Below are positions 1 through 7,346 of a DNA stretch of 7,600 bases, one piece after another. Location: contig JAJYJF010000099.1 in the NCBI GenBank assembly GCA_021796375.1, positions 1 through 7,600 of the forward strand, in the 5' to 3' direction. Each line of letters starts with the position of its first letter. Position 1 is the first letter of the stretch. The position numbers and the translations under genes are program-made. Origin of the DNA: Chloroflexota bacterium (lineage in GTDB: Bacteria; Chloroflexota; Anaerolineae; Anaerolineales; Anaerolineaceae). A model generated the notes under the pieces. The model had not been told where the DNA came from. It made no database searches and was given only the letters and a program-made list of their open reading frames with translations.

Positions 1-1856
1 CCACGGCGCTGATGATCTCGGATATCCCCTGGGGCGGGCCGGTCGGCGCTGTCCGCGTCGGCCGCGTCGATGGGAACTTCGTGATCAACCCCACCTTTGA
101 AGAGATCGACCAATCGGACCTGGATTTGAGGCTGGCCGGCACCCGCGACGCGCTGATCATGGTCGAATGCGGGGCCAACGAGGTTTCCGAGCAGGATATG
201 GTCGCCGCGCTGACCTTCGGTCACCAGGCGCTCCAGCCGCTGATCGACCTGCAGGAAAAGATGGCCGCGGAGATCGGCAAGCCCAAGCGCGATGTCCCGC
301 TCTTCACCCTGGATCCCGAGGTGAAAGACCGCGTCTACCAGCATGTCTCCGCGGAGCTGAATGAGGCGCTGGATACGCTGCACATGAAGCACGATCTCGC
401 CGACAAGATCGAAGACATCAAAGCCCGCGCGGTCGCCCAGCTTTCGAACGGCGACGAGGTGTTGGTCCCGGCCCTGGTTGAAGGTTTTGAGGGTGCCTAC
501 AAGCGCGTGGTCCGCGAGCGGATCCTGAACCGCGGCGTCCGTCCGGACGGCCGCAACCCGGATCAGATCCGTCCCATCGCCTGCGAGGTCGGCATCAGCC
601 CTCGCGCGCACGGCTCGGGACTGTTCACCCGCGGCGAGACCCAGGTTCTTACCCTGGCGACCCTCGGCACGCCGAAGGAAGCCCAGGAGCTGGATTCGCT
701 CACCCCAACGGATTCCAAGCGCTACATGCATCATTACAACTTCCCGCCCTACTCCACCGGAGAAACGCGCCCGATCCGCTCGACCTCCCGGCGGGAGATC
801 GGCCACGGCGCGCTTGCCGAGCGGGCGCTGCTCCCCGTCATCCCTCCCGAGGATGAGTTCCCATACACCCTGAGGCTGGTCTCCGAGGTCCTCTCCTCGA
901 ATGGATCGACCTCGATGGCCTCGGTATGCGGTTCCACCCTGGCACTCATGGATACAGGCGTCCCGATCCGGGCTCCCGTAGCCGGGGTGGCGATGGGGCT
1001 GATCAAAGAGGGCGACAAGCACCAAATCCTGACGGATATCCAGGGAGCCGAAGATCACCTCGGCGATATGGATTTCAAGGTCGCCGGGACGGAAAAAGGT
1101 ATCACCGCCCTGCAGATGGATATCAAAATCAAAGGGATCACCCCTGAGATCCTCACCGAGGCGCTCAGCCACGCGCACGATGCCCGCAAAGCCATCCTGG
1201 ACCGGATGCTGTCGGTAATCCCGACCCCGCGGCCCGAGTTCAAGCCGCACGCCCCGCGCATCACCGTGATCAAGGTCCCGGTGGATAAGATCGGGGCGAT
1301 CATCGGCCCCGGCGGCAAGAACATCCGCGCGCTGCAGGAAGAGACCGGCACCAAGATCGATATCGACGACGACGGTTCGGTCTTCATCGCTGCGACCAGC
1401 GGCGACGGAGAGGCCCGGGCGCGCGAGCGCATCGAATCGCTCACCGAGACGCCGCAGATCGGGCGGATCTACACCGGGCGGGTCGTCCGCATCGCCGATT
1501 TCGGCGCGTTTGTCGAAATCCTTCCCAACCTGGACGGGATGGTGCATATCTCTCAGCTGGATACCGAGCGCGTCGAGCGCGTCGAAGATGTGGTCCAGTT
1601 GGGGGATGAGATCACCGTCATGGTGACCGACATCGACCCGGCCGGCAAAATCCGGCTCTCCCGCCAGGCAGTCCTGGAGGGCTGGACGCCGGAAGAGGCC
1701 AACCAGCACGACCGCAAAAGCCGACCGGGGGGTGGAGGCAGGCCCAACGGCGGCGGCAGGCCGGGCGGCGGCGATCGCCGGGGCGGTTCCGGAGGCCGCG
1801 GTGGTGGAGACTACCGCGGGGGATCCGGCGACCGGGGTCCTCGCGGCCGGAACTAG
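1..1856 (+). CDS. pnp: Polynucleotide phosphorylase (PNPase), 5'-truncated by the window edge
   Basis: PNPase degrades RNA 3'-to-5' by phosphorolysis, releasing nucleoside diphosphates, as a ring-shaped homotrimer and often within a degradosome. The reading frame is open to the left edge (codons from position 3), so the ATG at 12 is internal; by recalled alignment to the E. coli enzyme about 130 N-terminal residues are missing. Counting from that ATG, the visible parts are the end of the first RNase PH domain (to about 75), the helical linker (about 80-165), the second RNase PH domain (about 170-400) with FTRGETQ (205-211), [13 protein letters not shown] (295-307) and an acidic GDMDF (351-355), a KH domain with IGPGGKNIR (431-439), an S1 domain (about 483-552), and an Arg/Gly-rich tail (571-614). 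The catalytic motifs look intact. The stop is TAG at 1854-1856, followed by a hairpin terminator. The family assignment is firm. Confidence 0.97.
   Translation, partial: TALMISDIPWGGPVGAVRVGRVDGNFVINPTFEEIDQSDLDLRLAGTRDALIMVECGANEVSEQDMVAALTFGHQALQPLIDLQEKMAAEIGKPKRDVPLFTLDPEVKDRVYQHVSAELNEALDTLHMKHDLADKIEDIKARAVAQLSNGDEVLVPALVEGFEGAYKRVVRERILNRGVRPDGRNPDQIRPIACEVGISPRAHGSGLFTRGETQVLTLATLGTPKEAQELDSLTPTDSKRYMHHYNFPPYSTGETRPIRSTSRREIGHGALAERALLPVIPPEDEFPYTLRLVSEVLSSNGSTSMASVCGSTLALMDTGVPIRAPVAGVAMGLIKEGDKHQILTDIQGAEDHLGDMDFKVAGTEKGITALQMDIKIKGITPEILTEALSHAHDARKAILDRMLSVIPTPRPEFKPHAPRITVIKVPVDKIGAIIGPGGKNIRALQEETGTKIDIDDDGSVFIAATSGDGEARARERIESLTETPQIGRIYTGRVVRIADFGAFVEILPNLDGMVHISQLDTERVERVEDVVQLGDEITVMVTDIDPAGKIRLSRQAVLEGWTPEEANQHDRKSRPGGGGRPNGGGRPGGGDRRGGSGGRGGGDYRGGSGDRGPRGRN
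1722..1853 (+). repeat. 18-bp coding repeat giving an Arg/Gly hexapeptide tail on PNPase
   Basis: The last 44 residues of PNPase can be laid out as hexapeptides each starting with Arg: [18 protein letters not shown], one extra Arg, then [18 protein letters not shown] and a final RGPRGRN. In DNA these are degenerate 18-base units at 1722-1739, 1740-1757, 1758-1775, 1779-1796, 1797-1814 and 1815-1832. RGG-type tails are generally disordered, RNA-binding segments; that role here is inference. The GGC/CGG-rich units look prone to slippage and so to length variation between strains. Confidence 0.85.
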
Positions 1857-1888
1857 GCTCGCAAAAAATTGAGATGATTTGATTCAAT

Positions 1889-1914
1889 CCGGGGACGGCC
1901 TGCGCCGTCCCCGG
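1889..1914 (+). terminator. Hairpin terminator of pnp
   Basis: Arms 1889-1899 and 1904-1914 are perfectly complementary over 11 bp, nearly all G-C, around a CTGC loop. The hairpin begins 32 bases after the pnp stop. The downstream tract (AAGGTTTCTGTTT) is T-rich but not a clean U-run, so termination could be partial. On the opposite strand the nearest T-run lies well away from the stem, so bidirectional function is less likely. Confidence 0.72.
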
Positions 1915-1933
1915 AAGGTTTCTGTTTCCCAGC

Positions 1934-1939
1934 TATAAT
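1934..1939 (+). promoter_or_regulatory. -10 box (TATAAT) of a probable leaderless promoter
   Basis: A perfect TATAAT ends eight bases before the ATG at 1947. With usual sigma70-type spacing the transcript would begin at or next to the A of the start codon. There is no usable Shine-Dalgarno: the only AGG touches the ATG. The two facts together point to leaderless transcription. No TTGACA-like -35 is found at 16-18 bp spacing, where the sequence is the 3' arm of the pnp terminator stem, and there is no extended -10 TG. The match could be chance, but its position is apt. Confidence 0.6.
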
Positions 1940-1946
1940 ACTCAGG

Positions 1947-2798
1947 ATGTTTGCTCAAAATGAAATAAAAACCATTCATGCGGAGAAACTGCGGGTGGCC
2001 GCGATTTACGGCGTCGTGGCCGGGATCGTGTTCGCGACGATCTCCTGGGGGGTGGACGCCGTGCGGGTGCTGCTCGCGCACGGGATCTACGCCTGGATCC
2101 CATACCTCGTGGGGCTGGTCATCTGCTCGGCAATCGGCGGCGCGGCCGGCTGGCTGGCCTACCGGCTCAACCATTTCCTGACCTCCTTCCTGCTGTGGCT
2201 GCTGGTCGGGATTTGCTTTTCCTGGCTGGCGAGCCACCTCTCGCTCGATCTCTACGGCCGGATGCTCGACGTGGTCAATCCGGCGCTGGGTCATATGGTC
2301 CAGTACCAGGACGTGTCGGGGACGCAGGCTCGATCCTGGATCATCGAAGTTGCGGTGATCGGGCTGACGACCATCGCCGGGCTCCTGGAGATCTCCCTGG
2401 CCGATTCCACGATCTCCTCCCCCGGGGCAGTCGGCCGCTATTTTGCGATGGTATTCTGGGTAATCTTGTTTCTTCTCCCCGGCCTTGCCGTGGAAAACAA
2501 CCTGACCGGGATGCTGTCCGCGCCGGTCGTCGCCACCGACCAGCTCATCCAGTACGCGGAGGACCACCCGCGCGAATCGCTGGCACACCCCACCCAAACC
2601 GACCTCCGCCTGGGGGCGCTGCTGGATATCCAGCCCTGGCTCCACGAGCCGCGCCAGCTGATCCTCCAGGGGTACGACGGTGACCTCTACAATACGACCG
2701 TGCTAGTCCATTTTCAGACCGGCTGGGCGGTCTGCAGCCTGTCGAGCAATCAACCGGTTTACTGCAAACCGTACGCTTCCCCCCCTGCGGTGAAGTGA
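1947..2798 (+). CDS. Unrecognised integral membrane protein with a soluble C-terminal domain
   Basis: I do not recognise a family for this 283-residue protein. It shows about five hydrophobic segments (near residues 16-34, 48-70, 77-95, 130-150 and 164-182), with small-residue motifs such as GGAAGW in the second, suggesting tight helix packing. A polar domain of about 100 residues follows (183-283) with two cysteines, C263 and C273, near the end. Its orientation across the membrane cannot be decided from sequence alone. There is no cleavable signal peptide; the first helix follows a short, mixed-charge N-terminus. The ATG at 1947 is chosen because it starts the hydrophobic pattern and sits right after a consensus -10 box. 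The gene stands alone: it follows the pnp terminator and converges on murE 12 bases downstream. The opposite-strand frame here is Pro/Gly/His/Arg-rich and looks like a shadow. The gene is probably real; its function is unknown. Confidence 0.8.
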   Translation: MFAQNEIKTIHAEKLRVAAIYGVVAGIVFATISWGVDAVRVLLAHGIYAWIPYLVGLVICSAIGGAAGWLAYRLNHFLTSFLLWLLVGICFSWLASHLSLDLYGRMLDVVNPALGHMVQYQDVSGTQARSWIIEVAVIGLTTIAGLLEISLADSTISSPGAVGRYFAMVFWVILFLLPGLAVENNLTGMLSAPVVATDQLIQYAEDHPRESLAHPTQTDLRLGALLDIQPWLHEPRQLILQGYDGDLYNTTVLVHFQTGWAVCSLSSNQPVYCKPYASPPAVK

Positions 2799-2810
2799 CC
2801 CTTCGGGGAA

Positions 2811-4379
2811 TTAAACGGGGCCGTCCCGCGTGGGCAGGTAGGGCATCTCCGGGCCGGGGATTTGCAGCCGCTCGGAGAGCGCGGCCCGCAACGCCGTCCG
2901 GTCATCCCACGGATATTCCTTTCCCCCAAAGCACATCGACTGCTCGTGCCCTTTGCCGCAGGCGATGATCAGGTCGCCTGGCCGGGCCATGTTTACCGCC
3001 GCACGCAGCGCCTCGCCGCGGTCCGGCACCCGCCAGAAGGTTTTCCCCTCGATCCCGCCGTGGCTTTCCGCCCCAGCCGCCATCTCCGCCAGAATCGCGT
3101 CCAGCCGCTCGGTGCGCGGGTCTTCGGCGGTCAGTACGGTGAGATCGGCGTTTTGAACCGAGACCTCCGCCATCATCCGCCGCTTCGCCCTATCCCTCAA
3201 ACCCGCCGATCCAAAAACTGCGATCACGCGCCCGGAGGTGAACTCCCGCGCGGTTTCAAGCGAGCGGGCGAGCGCATTGGGAGTATGGGCAAAATCAACG
3301 ATGGCGGTGAATGCCTGGCCCAGGTCAATGCTCTCCATGCGCCCGGGCACGCCTTTCAGGGCGCGGATCCCATCGCGGGCCGCTTCCGCGGGCAGCGACA
3401 GTCCCAGCGTCGCCGCCGCGAAGGCCGCCAGGCAGTTCGAGACGTTGTACCTGCCGACCAGACTCGAATCGACCGGCGACCGGCCGCCTGGCAGGCAGGC
3501 ATCGAAGCGCAGCCCATCCGTCCGGATGGACACGTTTTCCGCCCAAACGTCCGCCCGCTGCTGCTGGCTGTAAGCGATCTTGCGCACCGCAGTAATCCCG
3601 TCCAGGAAAGCGTAGGATGGGTCGTCCGCGTTCAGGACCGCGGCCCGCGGGTTCCCGGCGGTCTTCTCGCCGGTGGATGCCAGGCTGCGGAAGAGCTTCG
3701 CCTTGGCTTCCTGATAGGCAGCGAAGGAACCGTGGTAATCCAGGTGCTCGTGGGTGATGTTGGTCACCACCCCGAGGTCAAACTCGCATCCGAGCACCCG
3801 ATTCTGGTCCAACCCGTGAGAGGTAGCTTCGAGCACCACGTGCGTGAGGCCGGCGGAGACCATCCGCGCCAGGTAATGCTGGAGGTCGGGCGCTTCCGGG
3901 GTGGTCACGTGAAAGCCGGTATCGAGCACCTCCCCGCCGATCGTGGCGTTGACGGTGGAGATGATCCCCGCTCTCAGGCCGGCAGCGAGGAGGATCTGGT
4001 AGATCAGATTGCAGGTGGTCGTTTTTCCGTCCGTCCCGGTCACCCCGATCACGGTCAGGCGGCGGGCGGGAAAATCATAAAACGCGGCCGAAAGGTATGC
4101 CAGCGCCTCCCGCCCATCCGCGACCTGCAGGTATGGGAGCGGCGCATCCCCGATTGGCAGGGTGCCAACGGCGGCGGCGGCTCCGCGCCGGGCAGCATCG
4201 CCGATAAATGTATGCCCGTCAGCGCTTCCGCCCGGAAGGGCGATGAAAATATTCCCGGGCTGAATCGCCCGGGAATCAAAGGAAATGCCGGTCACCGGAA
4301 TCCGGGGAACCTTCCCCCTTACCGCGACCGGGATCGCATCGAAAAGCTCCTTCAGCGTGTGGGGGTTAAACTCGACCAT
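2811..4379 (-). CDS. murE: UDP-N-acetylmuramoyl-tripeptide synthetase (MurE-type Mur ligase)
   Basis: MurE is a cytoplasmic ATP-dependent ligase adding the third, diamino, residue to UDP-MurNAc-L-Ala-D-Glu in peptidoglycan synthesis. At 522 residues it has normal length with three domains: an N-terminal UDP-binding domain (about 1-105, with FDSRAIQPG at 34-42), a central ATPase domain with P-loop GTDGKTTT (115-122), TTPEA (159-163), SHGLDQNR (187-194), HLDYHG (212-217) and K226, the expected carbamylated lysine, and a C-terminal domain with GRMES (346-350), VDFAHTPNAL (361-370) and CGKGHE (474-479). The diamino-acid recognition loop reads EDPR (419-422) instead of the DNPR typical of meso-DAP enzymes, and the usual FGCGGDRD is FGSAGLRD (389-396). 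The substrate may therefore be L-ornithine or another diamino acid. ATG 4379 lies 9 bases after the nuoN stop, with only a weak GGA upstream, suggesting read-through transcription or coupling from nuoN. MurE identity is firm; the substrate is open. Confidence 0.93.
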   Translation of the reverse strand: MVEFNPHTLKELFDAIPVAVRGKVPRIPVTGISFDSRAIQPGNIFIALPGGSADGHTFIGDAARRGAAAAVGTLPIGDAPLPYLQVADGREALAYLSAAFYDFPARRLTVIGVTGTDGKTTTCNLIYQILLAAGLRAGIISTVNATIGGEVLDTGFHVTTPEAPDLQHYLARMVSAGLTHVVLEATSHGLDQNRVLGCEFDLGVVTNITHEHLDYHGSFAAYQEAKAKLFRSLASTGEKTAGNPRAAVLNADDPSYAFLDGITAVRKIAYSQQQRADVWAENVSIRTDGLRFDACLPGGRSPVDSSLVGRYNVSNCLAAFAAATLGLSLPAEAARDGIRALKGVPGRMESIDLGQAFTAIVDFAHTPNALARSLETAREFTSGRVIAVFGSAGLRDRAKRRMMAEVSVQNADLTVLTAEDPRTERLDAILAEMAAGAESHGGIEGKTFWRVPDRGEALRAAVNMARPGDLIIACGKGHEQSMCFGGKEYPWDDRTALRAALSERLQIPGPEMPYLPTRDGPV

Positions 4380-4388
4380 CCAAGCCGA

Positions 4389-5864
4389 TTATCCGAACAG
4401 CGAGTTTGCCGCCAGCGTAGACCAGTTAAACCATGGCCCAATCAGGGTCCCAATGACGATAATCCCAAGCACGCATACCACCAGTGCGATCGTCCAGGGC
4501 CGGGAGATCGCTGCCGGCCGGGTCTCATCTTCCGAGCGGTACAGGTAGGCGACCTTGAGAACGGTCAGATAGTAGTAGAGGGCGATCACCGAGTTGATGA
4601 TCCCGACCACGGCCAGCCACACCAGGTGAGAATCGACCGCGGCCGCGAAAACCAGCACCTTGGCAAAGAACCCCCCGAACGGTGGGATCCCAGCCAGCGA
4701 GAGAAACGCCACCAGGAGGACCAGCGCCAGCCCGGGCGAGCGCCGGCTGAGCCCGGCATAGGCTGAAACGTCGTCGGAACCCGTCATCCGGCCGACAATG
4801 GTAATGACCCCAAACGCGGCCAGGTTGGTGAGCAGGTACGCGATCAGGTAGTAAACCGACCCCGATATGCCGAGACCGGACGCCGCCACAACGCCGATCA
4901 GGATGTAGCCCGCCTGTGCGATCGAGGAGTAAGCGACCAGGCGCTTGATATTCTTTTGCGCCAGCGCTAAAACGTTTCCGAGGATCATGGTGGCGGTTGA
5001 GACGATCGCGAGCAGCAGCACCCAGTAGGTGTGAATGGATGGAGCCGGTTGGGCGGCCGGGAAAACCGCGACCAGGAAGCGGATCAGCACCGCGAACCCG
5101 GCGGCCTTCGACGCCGTGGAGAGGAATCCGGCCACCGGCGTCGGCGCCCCTTCGTAAACGTCCGGCGCCCAAAATTGGAAGGGGACCGCGGAGATCTTGA
5201 AGCTGAACCCCACCAGGATCAGCATCAGTACCCCGATCAAGGCAAAGAGCGGCAGCCCTCCGGATTGGATCACCGGGGCCATCTGGTAGATCTGGGTGGT
5301 GCCGGTCAGGCCAGCCAGAAGGCTGAACCCGTAAAGCATCACCGCGGAGGTCGTCGCGCCGAACAAGAAATATTTAAACCCGGATTCCGTGGAGCGAGCG
5401 TCTTTGTAGCTGAACCCGGCCAGAACATATAATGGGATCGAGGTCATTTCAATCGCGAGGAACAGCATGACCAGGTCGGCTGCCCCGCCCATCAGGATCA
5501 TCCCAAAGGTGGAGGCGAGAAGCAACAGGTAAAACTCCCCGCGCTTCCCGATCAGCCCGCTGTCCATCGCGAACAGGCTGGTGATCGCCGCGCCGGCCAG
5601 CGCGATCATCTCGAAAACGAACGACAGCCAGTCCCAGCGCAGCATCCCGCCCCACACCAGCCCGGAATTCCCCACCGGGTGTGAAAATACCGCGGTCAAA
5701 ATGGCGATCACCAGCAGCCCGAAGCTGGATACCCAGCCAATATTGCGCCTGCGCTCCTCTTTCCAGGCCAGATCGAAAGCCAGGACCAGCACCCCCAGCA
5801 CAATCAGCCCGATCTCCGGTAGGATCGCCAGGATCATCGAAGGGTCATAAGCCGCTGCAGTCAC
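4389..5864 (-). CDS. nuoN: NADH-quinone oxidoreductase (complex I) subunit N
   Basis: NuoN is one of the antiporter-like proton-translocating subunits of the complex I membrane arm. This 491-residue copy is full length and hydrophobic throughout, consistent with about 14 helices. Proton-path residues known from E. coli NuoN have clear counterparts: Glu139 in the TM5 motif IEMTSIPLYVLAGFSYK, Lys223 in the TM7 motif FKISAVPFQFWAPDVYEGAP, Lys253 in TM8 (STASKAAGF) and Lys402 in TM12 (FGGFFAKVLVF). The start is GTG at 5864, directly after the nuoM stop codon with no gap; a GGAGG at 5876-5872 lies seven bases upstream and supports it over the internal ATG at residue 10. The contact with nuoM implies coupled translation. 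murE follows after 9 bases. Nothing in the protein looks broken. Confidence 0.96.
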   Translation of the reverse strand: MTAAAYDPSMILAILPEIGLIVLGVLVLAFDLAWKEERRRNIGWVSSFGLLVIAILTAVFSHPVGNSGLVWGGMLRWDWLSFVFEMIALAGAAITSLFAMDSGLIGKRGEFYLLLLASTFGMILMGGAADLVMLFLAIEMTSIPLYVLAGFSYKDARSTESGFKYFLFGATTSAVMLYGFSLLAGLTGTTQIYQMAPVIQSGGLPLFALIGVLMLILVGFSFKISAVPFQFWAPDVYEGAPTPVAGFLSTASKAAGFAVLIRFLVAVFPAAQPAPSIHTYWVLLLAIVSTATMILGNVLALAQKNIKRLVAYSSIAQAGYILIGVVAASGLGISGSVYYLIAYLLTNLAAFGVITIVGRMTGSDDVSAYAGLSRRSPGLALVLLVAFLSLAGIPPFGGFFAKVLVFAAAVDSHLVWLAVVGIINSVIALYYYLTVLKVAYLYRSEDETRPAAISRPWTIALVVCVLGIIVIGTLIGPWFNWSTLAANSLFG

Positions 5865-7334
5865 CTATGCACCTCCCACCAAAGACAGCACGTGATTCAC
5901 TCCAGACGAGATCATAGGCACCATCAATCCCGGCAGCACCCCAAGCCCGATCATGGTCAGGGATAGGAGGCCGATAGCGACCTTATCCAGGGGTTTTTCC
6001 GGTTCAATTTTTTCATATTCCGGGGACAGCTCTCCAAAAAAGACCTTCCCGATGACCCGAAAGATATATGCGGCGGTGATCACCACCCCGAGAACGGCGA
6101 TGACCGCCAGAATCGGAGCAACCTGCCAGAAACCCATGAATATCGGGAACTCGGCGACGAAACCCGAGAACCCCGGCATGCCCATCGAAACCAGGCCGCC
6201 GATGATGAACCCGACCCCGGCCCACGGCAGGCGCTTCATCAAGCCGCCGAGCTGGGCGATATCCCGCGTATGGGTCCGATCGTAGACCATGCCGACAATC
6301 GCGAAGAAGAGAGCCGTCATCACGCCGTGAGAGAACATCTGCATCCCGGCCCCGGTCAGCCCATCCCGGTTGAGGGTAGCGAAGCCGATCAGGACCAGGC
6401 CCATGTGCGAGACGGAGGAAAAACCGATCACATACTTGAAATCGGTCTGGATCATGGCGATAAACGCCCCATAAACCACGTTGATGGTTGCCAGCACGAG
6501 GATGAGCCACGACCAGTAATGCGCCCCATCCGGCAGCAGCGAGATGGCAACCCGCAGGGCCGCGAACGCACCGACCTTCATCTCAACCCCGGCCAGCAGC
6601 ATGGAGACAGCGGTCGGCGCAGCCACATGGCCATCCGGCGCCCAGCTGTGGAACGGGAAGATGCCGCCCAGGACCGCGAACCCAAAGAAAACCACCGGGA
6701 ACCAGATGCGCTGGAATGCCGTGCTGAAGCCGGCCTTCTCCAGCGCCAGCAGGTCGAACGTGTGCAGCCCGGAGGCGAAGTACATGGCCAGCGCGCCGAC
6801 CAGAGCAACCACGCTGCCGATGAAGAGGTACAGGGTCAGCTTCATGCCCCCGTACTCGCGCGTTTTTGGGTATCCCCACACCACGATCATCAGGTACTTG
6901 GGGAATACCGCGATCTCGAAGAAGAAGAAAAGCTGAAACAGGTCCAGGGATACAAAAACGCCGAAAACACTGGTGGCGAGGAACATCAGGAAGGCGTAAT
7001 ACTCGCGCGGCCGGTCTTCGACCCCCCAGGAGATCATCACCCCGCAGAACACCACGATCCCGGTGAGCAGGACCAGGGGCAGCGAGATCCCATCGACACC
7101 CATGTAATACGAGATCCCCAGGGCGGGGAGCCAGGGCACGTGCTCGACAAACTGGTAGCCGCCGGCGCTAATGGAGTAATTGATAAAAGTCCACAGGGAT
7201 AGCAGCAGGCTGATCGCCGCGGCAGCCAGAGAAATGACCCGGACTTCTGTCTTCCGGTCAGCCGGGATCACCAGCAGCAGAAGGCCGGCAGCGAGCGGAG
7301 TGAATACGATGACGCTCAAAATAGGGAAAGGCAT
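5865..7334 (-). CDS. nuoM: NADH-quinone oxidoreductase (complex I) subunit M, full copy with unusual TM7
   Basis: This 489-residue protein is a membrane-arm proton-pumping subunit of complex I. NuoM hallmarks are MGVDGISLPLVLL (78-90), FFFFEIAVFPKYLMIVVWGY (136-155), PFHSWAPDGHVAAPTAVSML (227-246), SSVSHMG (306-312), MFSHGVMTALFF (333-344), THTRDIAQLGGLM (355-367) and GMPGFSGFVAEF (385-396). The family's key charges are kept at Glu140 (TM5), Lys253 (TM8) and Glu395 (TM12). However, the TM7 lysine (Lys234 in E. coli, consensus FAVKxP) is replaced: this copy reads FAVLGG, with Leu222. Extra charges appear at Lys146 (TM5) and Glu251 (TM8). I read these codons individually on the minus strand and they are unambiguous. 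The ATG at 7334 has GAGG six bases upstream and lies 12 bases after the stop of another NuoM-like gene; nuoN follows with no gap. NuoM assignment is firm; full pumping function is less certain. Confidence 0.95.
   Translation of the reverse strand: MPFPILSVIVFTPLAAGLLLLVIPADRKTEVRVISLAAAAISLLLSLWTFINYSISAGGYQFVEHVPWLPALGISYYMGVDGISLPLVLLTGIVVFCGVMISWGVEDRPREYYAFLMFLATSVFGVFVSLDLFQLFFFFEIAVFPKYLMIVVWGYPKTREYGGMKLTLYLFIGSVVALVGALAMYFASGLHTFDLLALEKAGFSTAFQRIWFPVVFFGFAVLGGIFPFHSWAPDGHVAAPTAVSMLLAGVEMKVGAFAALRVAISLLPDGAHYWSWLILVLATINVVYGAFIAMIQTDFKYVIGFSSVSHMGLVLIGFATLNRDGLTGAGMQMFSHGVMTALFFAIVGMVYDRTHTRDIAQLGGLMKRLPWAGVGFIIGGLVSMGMPGFSGFVAEFPIFMGFWQVAPILAVIAVLGVVITAAYIFRVIGKVFFGELSPEYEKIEPEKPLDKVAIGLLSLTMIGLGVLPGLMVPMISSGVNHVLSLVGGA
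5872..5876 (-). promoter_or_regulatory. Shine-Dalgarno GGAGG for nuoN inside the end of nuoM
   Basis: A full GGAGG lies seven bases before the GTG at 5864, within the last codons of nuoM. It decides the nuoN start as GTG and fits translational coupling of the two subunits. It also shows this genome uses standard Shine-Dalgarno initiation inside operons, in contrast to the leaderless-looking gene at 1947. Confidence 0.75.
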
Positions 7335-7346
7335 CCAGCACCTCGT

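Noticed and set aside
12..14. ATG at 12 as the true start of pnp
   Set aside because: The frame stays open upstream to the window edge and the residues there continue the PNPase alignment in mid-domain, so this methionine is internal.
1884..2645. Minus-strand open frame of 253 codons opposite the membrane protein
   Set aside because: The plus-strand frame has clear membrane helices and a promoter at its start. The minus frame is Pro/Gly/His/Arg-rich and runs through the terminator hairpin.
2799..2808. CCC-TTCG-GGG mini-hairpin between the convergent genes
   Set aside because: A three-base-pair stem, even with a UUCG loop, is too short to call a terminator and has no T-run on either side. 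No convincing terminator was found for murE or for the membrane protein.
2862..4766. Very long plus-strand open frame (634 codons) opposite murE and nuoN
   Set aside because: It is antisense to two firmly identified genes, its translation is Arg/Gly/Pro/Gln-rich with no domain or hydrophobic pattern, and it crosses the murE-nuoN junction. GC-rich third positions explain the lack of stops.
5428..5433. Plus-strand TATAAT inside nuoN
   Set aside because: It lies within conserved coding sequence, antisense to nuoN, and no plausible gene begins downstream on the plus strand.
6270..7202. Plus-strand open frame of 310 codons opposite nuoM
   Set aside because: It is the antisense shadow of a conserved hydrophobic gene, rich in His, Gln, Glu and Arg, with no recognisable motif.
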